Shown: positions 26,657 through 35,746 of the stretch, piece by piece
Numbering within the stretch: the stretch's first letter is position 1
Layout of the letters: each line of letters opens with the position of its first letter
DNA from: Caldisericota bacterium
GTDB taxonomy: Bacteria; Caldisericota; JANLFM01
Length of the DNA: 64,000 bases
Assembly: GCA_024655965.1 (NCBI GenBank)
Contig: JANLFL010000003.1
Location: 203,454 to 267,453 of the forward strand
Reading direction: 5' to 3'
Notes under the pieces: model-generated
What the model saw: the letters and a program-made list of their open reading frames with translations, nothing else
Told to the model about the DNA's origin: nothing
Databases searched by the model: none
Program-made: the position numbers and the translations under genes

Positions 26657-27797
26657 CTTCAACGGTCTTTTCAATTCCCTCGCCCAGAACATGGTCCTTC
26701 CTTTCCTGGGGGTTTTCGCCCGGGATTTGGGGGCGAGTTCCTTCCAGTTCGGCCTCCTGAATGCCCTCCCTTCCGCGGTATCCACAATTTCCTTTCTCCC
26801 GGCCCTCCCCTGGATTGAAAGGCAAAAGGAAAAGGTTAAATTCACTGCCATCCTCACCTTGATCGCCAGAATGTTTTACCCTTTGTTCGCCCTGGCCACC
26901 CTTTTGGACAACGGGGTTTACCTTCTCCTCGCCTTTTATGGCTTATCCGCTCTTCCATGGTCCTGGAGCAGTCTTTCCTGGAAGTCCCTGGTCGGCGATG
27001 CCATCCCCGAGGATAGCCGAGACCACGCTTTTTCCCAGAGGAACAGGCTGGTGGCAATTTCCAGCATCCTTATCACCTTGCTCGCGGGAATGGTCATGGA
27101 CGCCCTAAAATTTCCCTGGAGCTACCGGGTAGTTTTCCTCGCCTCCTTCATCTTCTCCCTGGCTGAGGTTTCCTTCCTTTTCCGGATGAAGCCCCTTGTT
27201 CATTTAAGCGAGGCCCGGACCACGATTCCCTTGAGGATGATTTTTAAGGTCAGCCCTGAATACCGAAGGTTCACCATCGGCAACCTGATCTTCCAGATCG
27301 GTTACCAGGGTTTATTGCCCCTCTTCACGATTTACACGGTTCAAAATTTAAAGGCTACCCCGGGCTGGGTCTCCCTGATCAGCATTGCTTCAGCAATCGG
27401 GCAGATCGCTTTTTACCCCTTATGGGCGAAATTTTCCCGGCGATTCGGCCAGAGGTTGTTGATTTCCCTGGCATCTTTTTTGATGGCTCTCTCTCCCATT
27501 TTTTACGCTCTTTCCACCAACCTCCTAAGCCTTGTGATTTTCAATTTTTTCATCGGCGCTTTCTGGGCAGGTTATTACCTGGTTTCTTTCAATTTTCTTC
27601 TCACCGTTTCCCCTTCTGATTCCCGGGAAAGGTACATTGCCATTTTTAACACTCTGACAAACGCCACCGGCATTTTTTTGCCCCTTCTGGGGGTGGGTCT
27701 TTCCAGCCTGATCGGGATCCGGCTGGCCTTTTTAGTTGGCGCGGCCTTCAGGGCGGGAAGCGGGCTATACCTCTTTCTTAAATTGGAGCGGAAATGA
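26595..27797 (+). CDS. Major facilitator superfamily transporter
   Basis: The 400-residue protein has about 11-12 hydrophobic segments and the MFS loop features, for example WAKFSRRFGQRLL between central segments and DSRERYIAIFNTLTNATG late in the protein. I cannot assign a substrate. ATG 26595 lies 62 nt inside the mazG gene in another frame, but GGAGG stands seven bases before it and the N-terminal extension is plausible as a cytosolic leader, so the overlap is probably real. The next gene has its own promoter. Confidence 0.85.
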   Translation: MVFGKKRKERTQLETNIRANNFNGLFNSLAQNMVLPFLGVFARDLGASSFQFGLLNALPSAVSTISFLPALPWIERQKEKVKFTAILTLIARMFYPLFALATLLDNGVYLLLAFYGLSALPWSWSSLSWKSLVGDAIPEDSRDHAFSQRNRLVAISSILITLLAGMVMDALKFPWSYRVVFLASFIFSLAEVSFLFRMKPLVHLSEARTTIPLRMIFKVSPEYRRFTIGNLIFQIGYQGLLPLFTIYTVQNLKATPGWVSLISIASAIGQIAFYPLWAKFSRRFGQRLLISLASFLMALSPIFYALSTNLLSLVIFNFFIGAFWAGYYLVSFNFLLTVSPSDSRERYIAIFNTLTNATGIFLPLLGVGLSSLIGIRLAFLVGAAFRAGSGLYLFLKLERK

Positions 27798-27804
27798 ACC
27801 GTTC

Positions 27805-27813
27805 TGCTATAAT
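27805..27813 (+). promoter_or_regulatory. Extended -10 promoter of the parvulin-like foldase gene
   Basis: TGCTATAAT (27805-27813) is a perfect extended -10. TTGGAG at 27783-27788 is a weak -35 with 19-bp spacing. GGAAAGGA follows before ATG 27846. Confidence 0.55.
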
Positions 27814-27845
27814 CGGGATGTATTGATTGGAAAGGAAGGCTACCC

Positions 27846-29210
27846 ATGAGCAAAAAACAAAGAGCACGGAAACAAGCAGAACTTGAACGGAAAAAACAAC
27901 TTAAGTCAAAGGGTTCTCACATTAGCTCCAGGTACCAGAAAATCTTGAAATGGGTAGGAATTGGAGCGGGGGTGGCGATCGTTATCCTCGCGGTGGTCCT
28001 CGGTTTCTGGTATTTTTCCACCAAAAACGTTGTGGCCTACGTTGGGGGAGAGAAAATTTATCGGGCTGATGTTGACCGCTTGCTTTACTCCTGGCTTTCC
28101 CAGCTCAACATTCAGGAAGGGGATATTCAGGTGGGTTCCGAGGAGTGGAACAACCTCTGGAACCAGATGCGGGAAAGCCTGATTCAGGAAAAATTGGCTC
28201 TAAAAGAGGCCAGAAGAAGAGGGCTTGAGCCAAGCCCAACTGAAATCGATGAGGAAATCAAAAAATTTGAGGAACAGCAAGGGTTGACAGAGGACGAGAT
28301 TAAGACAAACCTTTCCAAGCAGGGTAAAACCTGGGAGGAGTTTCAAAACGCCATGTCGGAGCAAATCCTCAGGCGAAAGATCTACGAGGAGATTACCGGG
28401 ACTGTGACCGTCACCGCCCAGGATATTGACGATTACTTCAGCCAGTTCCATAAAAACTACGATCAGACGGAACAGGTGGCCTTGAAATTCATTTTCTTGA
28501 CCTACGTTCAGACAGTTAATGGAAACCGGAGCGAGGAGGACACGATTAAACTTGGCCAGGAGCTCATCCAGAGGATAAAAAACGGTGAGGACTTTGGGGA
28601 GCTGGCAAAGCAGTACTGCGAAGATAACACGGTCAAAAATAAATCCGGGGACCTCGGCTTCATTGAAAAGGATGATTATGTGGGAGCCTTCGGGGAACAG
28701 TTCCAGGAGACCGCTTTTTCCCTCAAGGTTGGGGAGCTGAGCGACCTCGTTCCCGTCAAGAATGGCTACGGTATCTTCTACGTTTACGACCGTAAGGAAC
28801 CCTATGAGGCCAAACTGGATGACCCATACAAATTCCACTTCCGTCAGATTCAGCTGGACGACCGGCAAACGGCAGAGGGCGTCCTGAATAGACTTTCGGA
28901 GGGCCAGGATTTTGCGGAATTAGCCAAAAGCACTTCCACCGATACCACCACCGCCTCCTCGGGCGGAGATATGGGCACCATTGAAAGGAATAACCTAAAA
29001 AAATGGCAATTGGACGCTCTCTGGGGAATGTCCCCGGGGTCAATTTCCGGGATCATCGAAACGGATGGCAAGTTCTACATCCTCAACCTGGTTGAGGTGA
29101 AAACCATAAAGGAGGATATTCTCGATACTTTGACCGAGAAGAAGAAAACGGAAGCCTGGAATAAATTTATCGAAGAATTGAAATCCCAGGTGGAAATCGT
29201 AACCCTATAG
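27846..29210 (+). CDS. Membrane-anchored SurA/PrsA-like peptidyl-prolyl isomerase (parvulin)
   Basis: The 454-residue protein is a foldase for exported proteins. A very basic ~35-residue cytoplasmic stretch precedes one membrane helix (~38-60, VGIGAGVAIVILAVVLGFWY), so it is anchored rather than released. A SurA N-like helical chaperone region follows (~70-190). Two parvulin-like domains come after: ~205-300 (ALKFIFLTYV, GEDFGELAKQYCEDN, LGFIEKDDYVGAF) and ~310-410 (FHFRQIQLDD, GQDFAELAKSTSTD, GGDMGTIERNNL). There is no lipobox cysteine. Function is inferred from the domains; clients are unknown. Confidence 0.88.
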   Translation: MSKKQRARKQAELERKKQLKSKGSHISSRYQKILKWVGIGAGVAIVILAVVLGFWYFSTKNVVAYVGGEKIYRADVDRLLYSWLSQLNIQEGDIQVGSEEWNNLWNQMRESLIQEKLALKEARRRGLEPSPTEIDEEIKKFEEQQGLTEDEIKTNLSKQGKTWEEFQNAMSEQILRRKIYEEITGTVTVTAQDIDDYFSQFHKNYDQTEQVALKFIFLTYVQTVNGNRSEEDTIKLGQELIQRIKNGEDFGELAKQYCEDNTVKNKSGDLGFIEKDDYVGAFGEQFQETAFSLKVGELSDLVPVKNGYGIFYVYDRKEPYEAKLDDPYKFHFRQIQLDDRQTAEGVLNRLSEGQDFAELAKSTSTDTTTASSGGDMGTIERNNLKKWQLDALWGMSPGSISGIIETDGKFYILNLVEVKTIKEDILDTLTEKKKTEAWNKFIEELKSQVEIVTL

Positions 29211-29220
29211 AGAAATGAAA

Positions 29221-29263
29221 AAAACCCTGTATAATTTTTTTGCGGAAAATCAGGGTTTAAGGA
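29221..29263 (+). promoter_or_regulatory. Inverted repeat and TATAAT in the leader of the SLH-BMP gene
   Basis: AAACCCTG and CAGGGTTT form 8-bp arms around about 20 bases that include TATAAT (29230-29235). The dyad is either an operator spanning the -10 or a weak terminator for the upstream gene. A second AGGAGG-like site lies at 29259-29266, far from the true start. Confidence 0.35.
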
Positions 29264-29329
29264 GGTGAGGATATTAAAATTTTCTTAATGAGTTTAGGAA
29301 ATTCTCAATTTTAAAAAAGGAGGTTTGAA

Positions 29330-30979
29330 ATGAAGAAGTTCCTGATTGCTGTGTTAACATTGGCCCTGCTTCTGCCCCCCGCCATCTTGCCGGTAATTGC
29401 TCAACCTGCACTTTCTGACATTTCGGGGCACTGGGCTGAGGCCACCATCCTCAAATTAGTCGAAAAGAACTACATCTCCGGTTACCCTGATGGGACTTTT
29501 AAGCCCAACAACACCATTACCAGGGCGGAATTCGTGAAAATTTTGACCTCGGTAATGGGCATTGCCCCTGCTACGGGGGGAGAGTCTGCTTTTTCTGATG
29601 TTAGCACCTCAGATTGGTTCTTCGGCTTTGTCTCCGCTGCGGTAGAGAAAGGGATCATTGGAGGGTACCCCGATGGCACCTTCCGTCCCAACGATCCGAT
29701 AACCAGGGAGCAGGCCGCCAAGATCGTGGTCCTCGCCAAGGGGATCGATCCTGCTGAAGTCGATACCGAGTATGTCTTCGAGCATGCAGGCAATTTTGTC
29801 GATAAGGATGGAATTTCCGACTGGGCAAAGCCCTTCGTGGCCGCCGCAGTTGAGAAAGGTATCATGAAAGGTGACGCCAACAACGCTTTCCGCGCCACCG
29901 AAAACATTACCAGGGCTGAGACCGCGGTAATCGCTTACCGCGTCATGCCCAAAGCCGGTATTAAGGTAGGTCTGGTCACCGACGTGGGCGGCCGCGGCGA
30001 TAAGTCCTTCAACGATTCCGCTTTACGCGGACTCGAGGACTGGGCTGCGGGATGGGCCCTTGAAACCGTTCCCGCCGACCTCGCCAATGTAGGAATCACC
30101 TCCCTGGATGTAAACCCGGTGATCGTTGAGTCCAAGGCAAACGAGGACTACGTCCCCAACCTGACCAAGATGGCCGCCGATGAGAAGTGCGACCTGGTAA
30201 TCGCCGTGGGCTTCATGCTCACCAGCGCGGTACAGGAAGTCTCTGCCCAGTTCCCCGACACCAAGTTCATGCTGATCGACGGCGTAATCACTGACGAAAA
30301 TTTCAATGTCCTCGATCCCTATCCCGCAAACGTGGTTTCCTACACCTTCAAGGAGCACGAGGGTTCCTTCCTGGTGGGTGCGCTGGCAGGTTATATGACC
30401 AAGAACAACATCGTGGGCTTCATCGGGGGAATGGAAGTCCCGATCATCAAAAAGTTTGAAGCCGGATACAAGGCCGGTGTAATGACCGCTAACCCCGATG
30501 CCCAGGTGCTCGTGGGCTACACCGGAAACTTCACCTCCGCTGACGACGGGAAAAAGCTTGCAGTGGCCCAGTTCGGGCAGAATGCGGACATCATCTTCGC
30601 CGCTGCCGGCGCCTGCGGAATCGGCGTGATCGAAGCTGCCAAGGAAAAAGGCGAGGGCTACTTCGCCATCGGCGTTGACTCCGACCAGGACTACATGGCA
30701 CCCGGTCGGGTCCTCACCTCTATGATCAAACACGTTGACCTTGCGGTTTGGCTGGCTTGCAAATCGGTCATCGACGGGACTTTCCAGGGTGGAATCGTTG
30801 ACCTCGGTGTGAAAGAGGGCGGCGTCAACCACAGCCTTCTTACTTACACCAAGGACATTATCCCCCAGGAAGTTTTGGATAAAGTTGCAAGAATCCGCGA
30901 CATGATTGCCAGCGGCGTTATCGTTGTCCCTGACACTCTTGAAAAGTTAGCTGAATTCAAGGCCCCTGCCATTCCGTAA
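29330..30979 (+). CDS. SLH-anchored BMP/PnrA-family substrate-binding protein
   Basis: This is the binding protein of a nucleoside-type ABC importer, anchored by S-layer homology domains. A signal peptide (residues 1-24, cleavage near VIA-QP) has no lipobox Cys. Three SLH repeats follow (~27-72, ~88-135, ~150-205), each with the GYPDGTFxPNxxITRAE-type signature or a variant. Residues ~215-549 are a Bmp/PnrA domain: KVGLVTDVGGRGDKSFNDSA and AAGACGIGVIEAAKEKG. BMP proteins are normally lipoproteins, so the SLH triplet replaces the lipid anchor. A very strong Shine-Dalgarno (AAAGGAGG) suggests high expression. The ATPase and both permeases follow. Confidence 0.93.
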   Translation: MKKFLIAVLTLALLLPPAILPVIAQPALSDISGHWAEATILKLVEKNYISGYPDGTFKPNNTITRAEFVKILTSVMGIAPATGGESAFSDVSTSDWFFGFVSAAVEKGIIGGYPDGTFRPNDPITREQAAKIVVLAKGIDPAEVDTEYVFEHAGNFVDKDGISDWAKPFVAAAVEKGIMKGDANNAFRATENITRAETAVIAYRVMPKAGIKVGLVTDVGGRGDKSFNDSALRGLEDWAAGWALETVPADLANVGITSLDVNPVIVESKANEDYVPNLTKMAADEKCDLVIAVGFMLTSAVQEVSAQFPDTKFMLIDGVITDENFNVLDPYPANVVSYTFKEHEGSFLVGALAGYMTKNNIVGFIGGMEVPIIKKFEAGYKAGVMTANPDAQVLVGYTGNFTSADDGKKLAVAQFGQNADIIFAAAGACGIGVIEAAKEKGEGYFAIGVDSDQDYMAPGRVLTSMIKHVDLAVWLACKSVIDGTFQGGIVDLGVKEGGVNHSLLTYTKDIIPQEVLDKVARIRDMIASGVIVVPDTLEKLAEFKAPAIP

Positions 30980-30992
30980 ACAAACCTTTTTG

Positions 30993-31028
30993 CGGGAGAT
31001 GGGGGAAACCCCATCTCCCGTTCTTTTT
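30993..31028 (+). terminator. Rho-independent terminator between binding protein and transporter genes
   Basis: A perfect 12-bp stem (30993-31004 with 31009-31020) closes a GAAA tetraloop and is followed by TTCTTTTT. It should make most transcripts stop after the binding-protein gene, with limited readthrough into the transporter genes. Confidence 0.92.
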
Positions 31029-31053
31029 AATTTGAGTTCGCAAAGAGGTGATC

Positions 31054-32583
31054 ATGGCTGTCGCACTGGAGTTGAAAGGAATTACCAAGAGATTCCCCGG
31101 GGTTCTGGCTAATGATCATATCGATTTAACCATTAACGAGCAGGAAGTATTTGCCATCGTCGGGGAAAATGGGGCGGGGAAGACCACCCTGATGAACATC
31201 ATTTATGGCCTATATCAGCCCGATTCAGGGAAAATTTTCGTTCGGGGGAAAGAGAGGAAAATCCACGGACCCGGGGATGCGATCTCTTTGGGAATTGGCA
31301 TGGTGCACCAGCATTTCATGCTGGTCCCCGTTTTCACGGTCGCTGAAAATGTGGTCCTGGGAACTGAACCCACAAAATATGGAGGAGTCCTCGACCTGGA
31401 TAGGGCAAGGAAAGAAGTGAGGGAATTCTCCGAAAAATTCGGCATGAAGATCGACCCCGACGCCCGGGTGGAACACATTTCCGTTGGTATGCAACAGAGG
31501 GTGGAAATTCTCAAAGCTCTCTTCCGGGGAGCGGAAATCTTGATCCTTGACGAGCCAACTGCCGCCCTTACTCCCCTTGAAACCCAGGAACTTTTTGAGA
31601 CCATCCGGTCCCTGAAAGCTCAGGGCAAGACTGTAATTTTTATTTCTCATAAGCTTCAGGAAGTACTGGCGATAGCCGACCGGATCGCCGTTTTAAGGGG
31701 GGGAAAAGCGGTGGGAGTGGTGGACGCCAAAGAAGCCACCACTACCCAGCTGGCCAGGATGATGGTGGGAAGGGATGTGATTTTAGAGTACGAAAAGGCC
31801 CCTCCCAAATTGGGGGACGTCCTCCTTGAGGCCAGGAACCTCGTTGCCCAAAACGACCGGGGGATTACTTCTTTAAAGGGGGTTTCCTTCAAACTTCGGG
31901 CCGGGGAAATCCTGGGAATTGCCGGGGTTGAGGGAAACGGACAGGCGGAATTGGTGGAGGTCCTGACCGGTTTAAGGAGCCCCGTTTCAGGGGAATTAAT
32001 TGTCAAAGGGAAGCCTTTCCGCTATGCCGATGCCCGTATCCTTCGGAACACTGGAATGGCTCACATCCCCTCCGACCGTCATAAACTGGGTTTGGTATTA
32101 AAATTCGACGTAGCCGAGAACCTCATTCTGGGGATGCATCATTCTCCTCCCTTTGCCAGGGGGAATGGAATTAATCGGGAGGAAGTGGAAAGATTTGCCC
32201 GAGAAAAAGTGATGGAATTCGATATCCGTCCCCACGACCATCGCATTCTTGCTTCCAAACTCTCCGGGGGAAATCAACAGAAGGTGATCGTCGCCCGGGA
32301 AATATCCGCCAAACCCGAGATCATGATCGCCTCTCAACCCACCCGGGGGCTGGATATCGGGGCTACGGAATTTGTCCACAAACAACTTTTGAAGGAGCGG
32401 GACAGCGGAAAAGCCGTCCTTCTCGTTTCCCTTGAACTCGATGAGATCCTTTCCCTTTCCGATCGAATCGCCGTGATGTATGGTGGGGAAATAGTTGCTG
32501 CCTTCGATTCCAAGGAAGTTTCCGAAGAAGAAATTGGCCTTTATATGCTTGGCGTGAAAAGACAGGAGGCCGTCTATGTCTGA
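31054..32583 (+). CDS. Nucleoside-type ABC importer, tandem ATPase
   Basis: The 509-residue protein has two ABC domains, like the ATPases of BMP-dependent nucleoside (NupA/YufO) and sugar importers. Domain 1 (~1-240) has Walker A GENGAGKTTLM, signature HISVGMQQRVE and Walker B ILILDEPTAAL. Domain 2 (~255-505) has the usual degenerate Walker A (AGVEGNGQAELVE) with signature KLSGGNQQK and MIASQPTRGLD. ATG 31054 is chosen over GTG 31048, which lies inside the Shine-Dalgarno AGAGGTG. The end overlaps the first permease gene by 8 nt. Confidence 0.95.
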   Translation: MAVALELKGITKRFPGVLANDHIDLTINEQEVFAIVGENGAGKTTLMNIIYGLYQPDSGKIFVRGKERKIHGPGDAISLGIGMVHQHFMLVPVFTVAENVVLGTEPTKYGGVLDLDRARKEVREFSEKFGMKIDPDARVEHISVGMQQRVEILKALFRGAEILILDEPTAALTPLETQELFETIRSLKAQGKTVIFISHKLQEVLAIADRIAVLRGGKAVGVVDAKEATTTQLARMMVGRDVILEYEKAPPKLGDVLLEARNLVAQNDRGITSLKGVSFKLRAGEILGIAGVEGNGQAELVEVLTGLRSPVSGELIVKGKPFRYADARILRNTGMAHIPSDRHKLGLVLKFDVAENLILGMHHSPPFARGNGINREEVERFAREKVMEFDIRPHDHRILASKLSGGNQQKVIVAREISAKPEIMIASQPTRGLDIGATEFVHKQLLKERDSGKAVLLVSLELDEILSLSDRIAVMYGGEIVAAFDSKEVSEEEIGLYMLGVKRQEAVYV

Positions 32584-33889
32584 GAAGATGGAAAATCCCA
32601 ATAGCGCTGCCCTCGCATACCCCAAGTACAAGAGGTTTACCTACGAGCGAGTGGTTGATTTCCTCGTTCCCGTAGTCTGTATCATCCTTGGTTTTTTGGT
32701 GGGTATGATCTTGATCGCCATCGCCGGGAAAAGCCCGATCGGGGCTTATTACGCCCTTTTTAAAGGGGCGTTTGGAAGCCTGACAAACATCTCCGAATCC
32801 CTGCTGAAGGCGGCAATTTTAATTTTCACTGGTTTATCGGTAGGGCTCGCTTTTCGCTGTGGCCTGTTCAATATCGGAGCGGAAGGGCAATTCATGGTGG
32901 GGGCAATTTCCGCTGCCTTCATCGGGCACTGGGTCTCCCTTCCTCCTTATCTCCACATTCCCCTGGTCTTTCTTTTCGCCGCGCTGACCTCCGGAATTTG
33001 GGGTTTAATCGCCGGTTGGTTAAAAGTCACAAGGGGAGTGCACGAGGTCATTTCCACCATCATGCTCAACTGGATCGCTTATTACCTGATCCAAAACTGG
33101 CTGGTCACCGGACCCATGGCTGTAAAAACGACCTCCACCCAGATCGTGGTATCGGAAGCCGGGACACCTGCAATTTACTCTTCCGCAAAACTCTGGAGGT
33201 TCCTGGCTGAACCACCCAACAGCGTGGGGCGAATTGCCCTGATTGTCATAGTATTCCTCGTTTCCTTTTTCGCCCTTTTTCTCATTCTTAAAAGAGCAAA
33301 AAAGTTGGGGGCTGGAACCTGGTTATTCTCCTTACTGGGCTCTTTAGGGATTGCCGGAATTAGCGGTTTTTTCATTTACCAGTGGCATTACGGGATTCCC
33401 GGGGTGCGTTTGAACATTGGGCTGTTCCTGGCTCTCGCTGCGGTTGCTTTTGTGTTCTGGCTCCTTTACCGGACTGTAGTAGGCTACGAGATTAGAGCTG
33501 CGGGATATAACCCCCATGCCGCACGTTATGCGGGGATAAATGTCAACAAAAGGATTCTCCTTTCCATGTTCATCGCCGGCGCCCTTGCCGGTTTCGGGGG
33601 AGTCTTAATGGTTTTAGGGACCGAATTTAAATTCCCGGGAGTTTTTCCCGGTGGTTATGGTTTCGACGGAATCGCCATGGCTTTAATCGGCCAGAACCAT
33701 CCCATAGGGATCATGCTTTCCGCAACACTCTTCGGCTTCATCCGTGGCGGCGCCACCGCCATGCAACTTCCCCCATATAAGATCCACAAGTCATTCGCCG
33801 ATATCATCCAGGGATCGGTGGTGCTGTTCATCGCCGCTTACTACATCATCAAGTACATTTTGATGCTTCCCGCAAGGAGAAAGGAGTAA
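32576..33889 (+). CDS. ABC importer permease 1 (BPD_transp_2, nucleoside type)
   Basis: The 437-residue polytopic protein has about ten membrane segments and the motif regions of the branched-chain amino acid/ribose/nucleoside permease family: FRCGLFNIGAEGQFMVGA, VHEVISTIMLNWIA, and AAGYNPHAARYAGINVNKRI, the cytoplasmic coupling loop. It pairs with the next gene to form the transmembrane channel. It is longer than typical because of an insertion (~215-290) carrying extra hydrophobic segments. ATG 32576 overlaps the ATPase stop. Confidence 0.93.
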   Translation: MSEKMENPNSAALAYPKYKRFTYERVVDFLVPVVCIILGFLVGMILIAIAGKSPIGAYYALFKGAFGSLTNISESLLKAAILIFTGLSVGLAFRCGLFNIGAEGQFMVGAISAAFIGHWVSLPPYLHIPLVFLFAALTSGIWGLIAGWLKVTRGVHEVISTIMLNWIAYYLIQNWLVTGPMAVKTTSTQIVVSEAGTPAIYSSAKLWRFLAEPPNSVGRIALIVIVFLVSFFALFLILKRAKKLGAGTWLFSLLGSLGIAGISGFFIYQWHYGIPGVRLNIGLFLALAAVAFVFWLLYRTVVGYEIRAAGYNPHAARYAGINVNKRILLSMFIAGALAGFGGVLMVLGTEFKFPGVFPGGYGFDGIAMALIGQNHPIGIMLSATLFGFIRGGATAMQLPPYKIHKSFADIIQGSVVLFIAAYYIIKYILMLPARRKE

Positions 33890-33892
33890 GAG

Positions 33893-34996
33893 ATGGTTGA
33901 CCAAATTATCACCCTTTCACTCGCTTCCATGCTCCAATTTGGAACTCCTATCCTCCTTTCCGCCTTAGGAGGAGTGATCACTGAAAACTCCGGAGTGGTG
34001 AACATCGCCCTGGAAGGGTTGATGAGGATGGGGGGTTTCTTTGCCGTAGTCGGTTCGTATTTCTCAGGTAACCCCTGGATCGGTCTCCTCCTGGGAATAG
34101 GGGTTGGCCTGGTGATGGGCCTTCTTCATGCCTACATTTGCGTTACCTGGAGAGGAGATCAGATAGTATACGGTGTGGCGATCAACATCTTCGCCCTGGG
34201 AGGGATGACCTACCTTCTGGAGCGAATATTTAACACCACGGGTCATTCTCCCTCCGTTCCCTCCTTCGCTCAAGGGGTAAAACTCTCCCCTGAGGTCGCT
34301 TTCTGGCTCCTGGTAGCAATCCTTTTGATCTCTTTCCTCTTCATTTTCCAAGCAATTTTTAGAAAGAACCCGAAGAAACTCCTTTTTTCCGCTTTAGGCA
34401 CTTTGATAATTGGCTTCCCCCTTTCCTACTTCATTTCCAAGATTGAAATCGTCTCCTCCATTTTCTGGGGCGTGATGAACAAGCAGACGGTCTTCGTTTA
34501 TTTTGCCCTGGTCGTCCCCTTCCTGCTGCATTTTCTCCTTTACAAGACCAAGTGGGGATTGCGCATTCGGGCAGTGGGCGAACACCCCAAAGCCGCAGAT
34601 ACCCTAGGTGTGAACATATACCTCGTTCGCTATTTGTGCGTGATCGCTTCCTGCGTACTTGCGGCGATCTCCGGAGCCTCAATGTCCCTTGGACAACTTG
34701 ATATTTTCGACAACCACATGCCCGCAGGGAAAGGGTTCATTGCCTTGGCGGCGATGATTTTCGGGAAATGGAAACCATTGAACACCCTCCTTGCGGTCCT
34801 TTTCTTCACCCTCGCTGGAGTTGCGGGAGACGTAATCCAGACCCTTACCTCTTCTTACCCCTGGTTGGCTAACATCCCCAGGGGATGGCTTGGTTCTCTT
34901 CCCTATATCTTAACCCTCCTTGCCCTGGCAGGTTTCGTGGGGAGAGCTGTCCCTCCTGCTGCGGACGGAATCCCTTATGAGAAAGGGGAAAAGTAA
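33893..34996 (+). CDS. ABC importer permease 2 (BPD_transp_2, nucleoside type)
   Basis: The 367-residue polytopic protein is the second half-channel of the BMP-linked importer. Its start, ITLSLASMLQFGTPILLSAL, and GVVNIALEGLMRMGGFFAVV match the YufQ/NupC-like subfamily; the coupling loop is RIRAVGEHPKAADTLGVNIY. It also has an inserted hydrophobic hairpin (~140-190). It follows permease 1 by 3 nt. The substrate is probably a nucleoside or similar base-containing compound, inferred from family membership. Confidence 0.93.
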   Translation: MVDQIITLSLASMLQFGTPILLSALGGVITENSGVVNIALEGLMRMGGFFAVVGSYFSGNPWIGLLLGIGVGLVMGLLHAYICVTWRGDQIVYGVAINIFALGGMTYLLERIFNTTGHSPSVPSFAQGVKLSPEVAFWLLVAILLISFLFIFQAIFRKNPKKLLFSALGTLIIGFPLSYFISKIEIVSSIFWGVMNKQTVFVYFALVVPFLLHFLLYKTKWGLRIRAVGEHPKAADTLGVNIYLVRYLCVIASCVLAAISGASMSLGQLDIFDNHMPAGKGFIALAAMIFGKWKPLNTLLAVLFFTLAGVAGDVIQTLTSSYPWLANIPRGWLGSLPYILTLLALAGFVGRAVPPAADGIPYEKGEK

Positions 34997-35011
34997 AAAA
35001 AGAAACCACCG

Positions 35012-35746
35012 ATGCCTGCCCTGGTAGGAATTGAAGGCCTAACAAAAAAATTTGGCCCCCTCGAGGCTTTAAAGGATTTAAACCTTTCAATCCCCGCGGG
35101 TGTGACCTTCGGGCTGGTGGGTCCCAACGGAAGCGGTAAGACCACCTTGATCCGGATCATCTGTGGTCTCCTTCGCCCCTCGTCAGGGAAGGTCACCATA
35201 TTAGGGAAAACAGTCCCCTTCCCCGAAATGAGGCATTTGATCGGTTATATGCCTCAACTTGAAAGCCTTTACCTCGATTTGACCGTGGAGGAAAACCTCT
35301 TCTTCTTCGCCTCCCTCTACGGTTTAAAAGGCCCGCGAAAGAAGCAGAGGATTCAGGAGGTCCTCGATTTAGTCGAGCTTAAAGAGAGGCGGAATTTCCG
35401 AGTTGAACACTTAAGCGGGGGGTTAAGGCAGAGGCTTTCCCTGGCTTGTTCCCTCCTTCATTCACCCCAGCTCCTCCTCCTTGACGAACCCACGGTGGGG
35501 ATTGACCCTGAACTTCGGTTCTCTTTCTGGGGCTATTTTTCCCATCTGGCAAAAGGGGGAACCTCGATCATTATTTCTACTCACTACCTGGACGAGGCTT
35601 CCAGATGCAAAAAAGTCCTGATGCTCCGGGGAGGAAAAATCCTCGCCCTTGGTTCCCCGGAGGAAATCCTCTCTCAAACCGGGGAGGGAAACCTGGAGAG
35701 GGCTTTTTTGAAGTTGAGCAGGGGGGCGCAAGATGGCCCTGGATAG
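35012..35746 (+). CDS. ABC-2 type exporter ATPase
   Basis: The 244-residue single ABC domain has Walker A GPNGSGKTTLI (~residues 37-47), the Q-loop in GYMPQLESLYLDLTVEEN, signature HLSGGLRQRLSLA, and Walker B LLLDEPTVGIDPE followed by the H-loop STHYLDEA. The CcmA/NatA-like pattern and the overlapping downstream ABC-2 permease indicate an exporter, possibly for a drug, lipid or polysaccharide. It starts 15 nt after the importer operon and may be co-transcribed with it. Confidence 0.93.
   Translation: MPALVGIEGLTKKFGPLEALKDLNLSIPAGVTFGLVGPNGSGKTTLIRIICGLLRPSSGKVTILGKTVPFPEMRHLIGYMPQLESLYLDLTVEENLFFFASLYGLKGPRKKQRIQEVLDLVELKERRNFRVEHLSGGLRQRLSLACSLLHSPQLLLLDEPTVGIDPELRFSFWGYFSHLAKGGTSIIISTHYLDEASRCKKVLMLRGGKILALGSPEEILSQTGEGNLERAFLKLSRGAQDGPG

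Noticed and set aside
30023..30832. Long antisense open frame (269 codons) across the SLH-BMP gene
   Set aside because: It is the mirror of a highly expressed, codon-biased gene; it has no ribosome-binding site and no recognisable domain.
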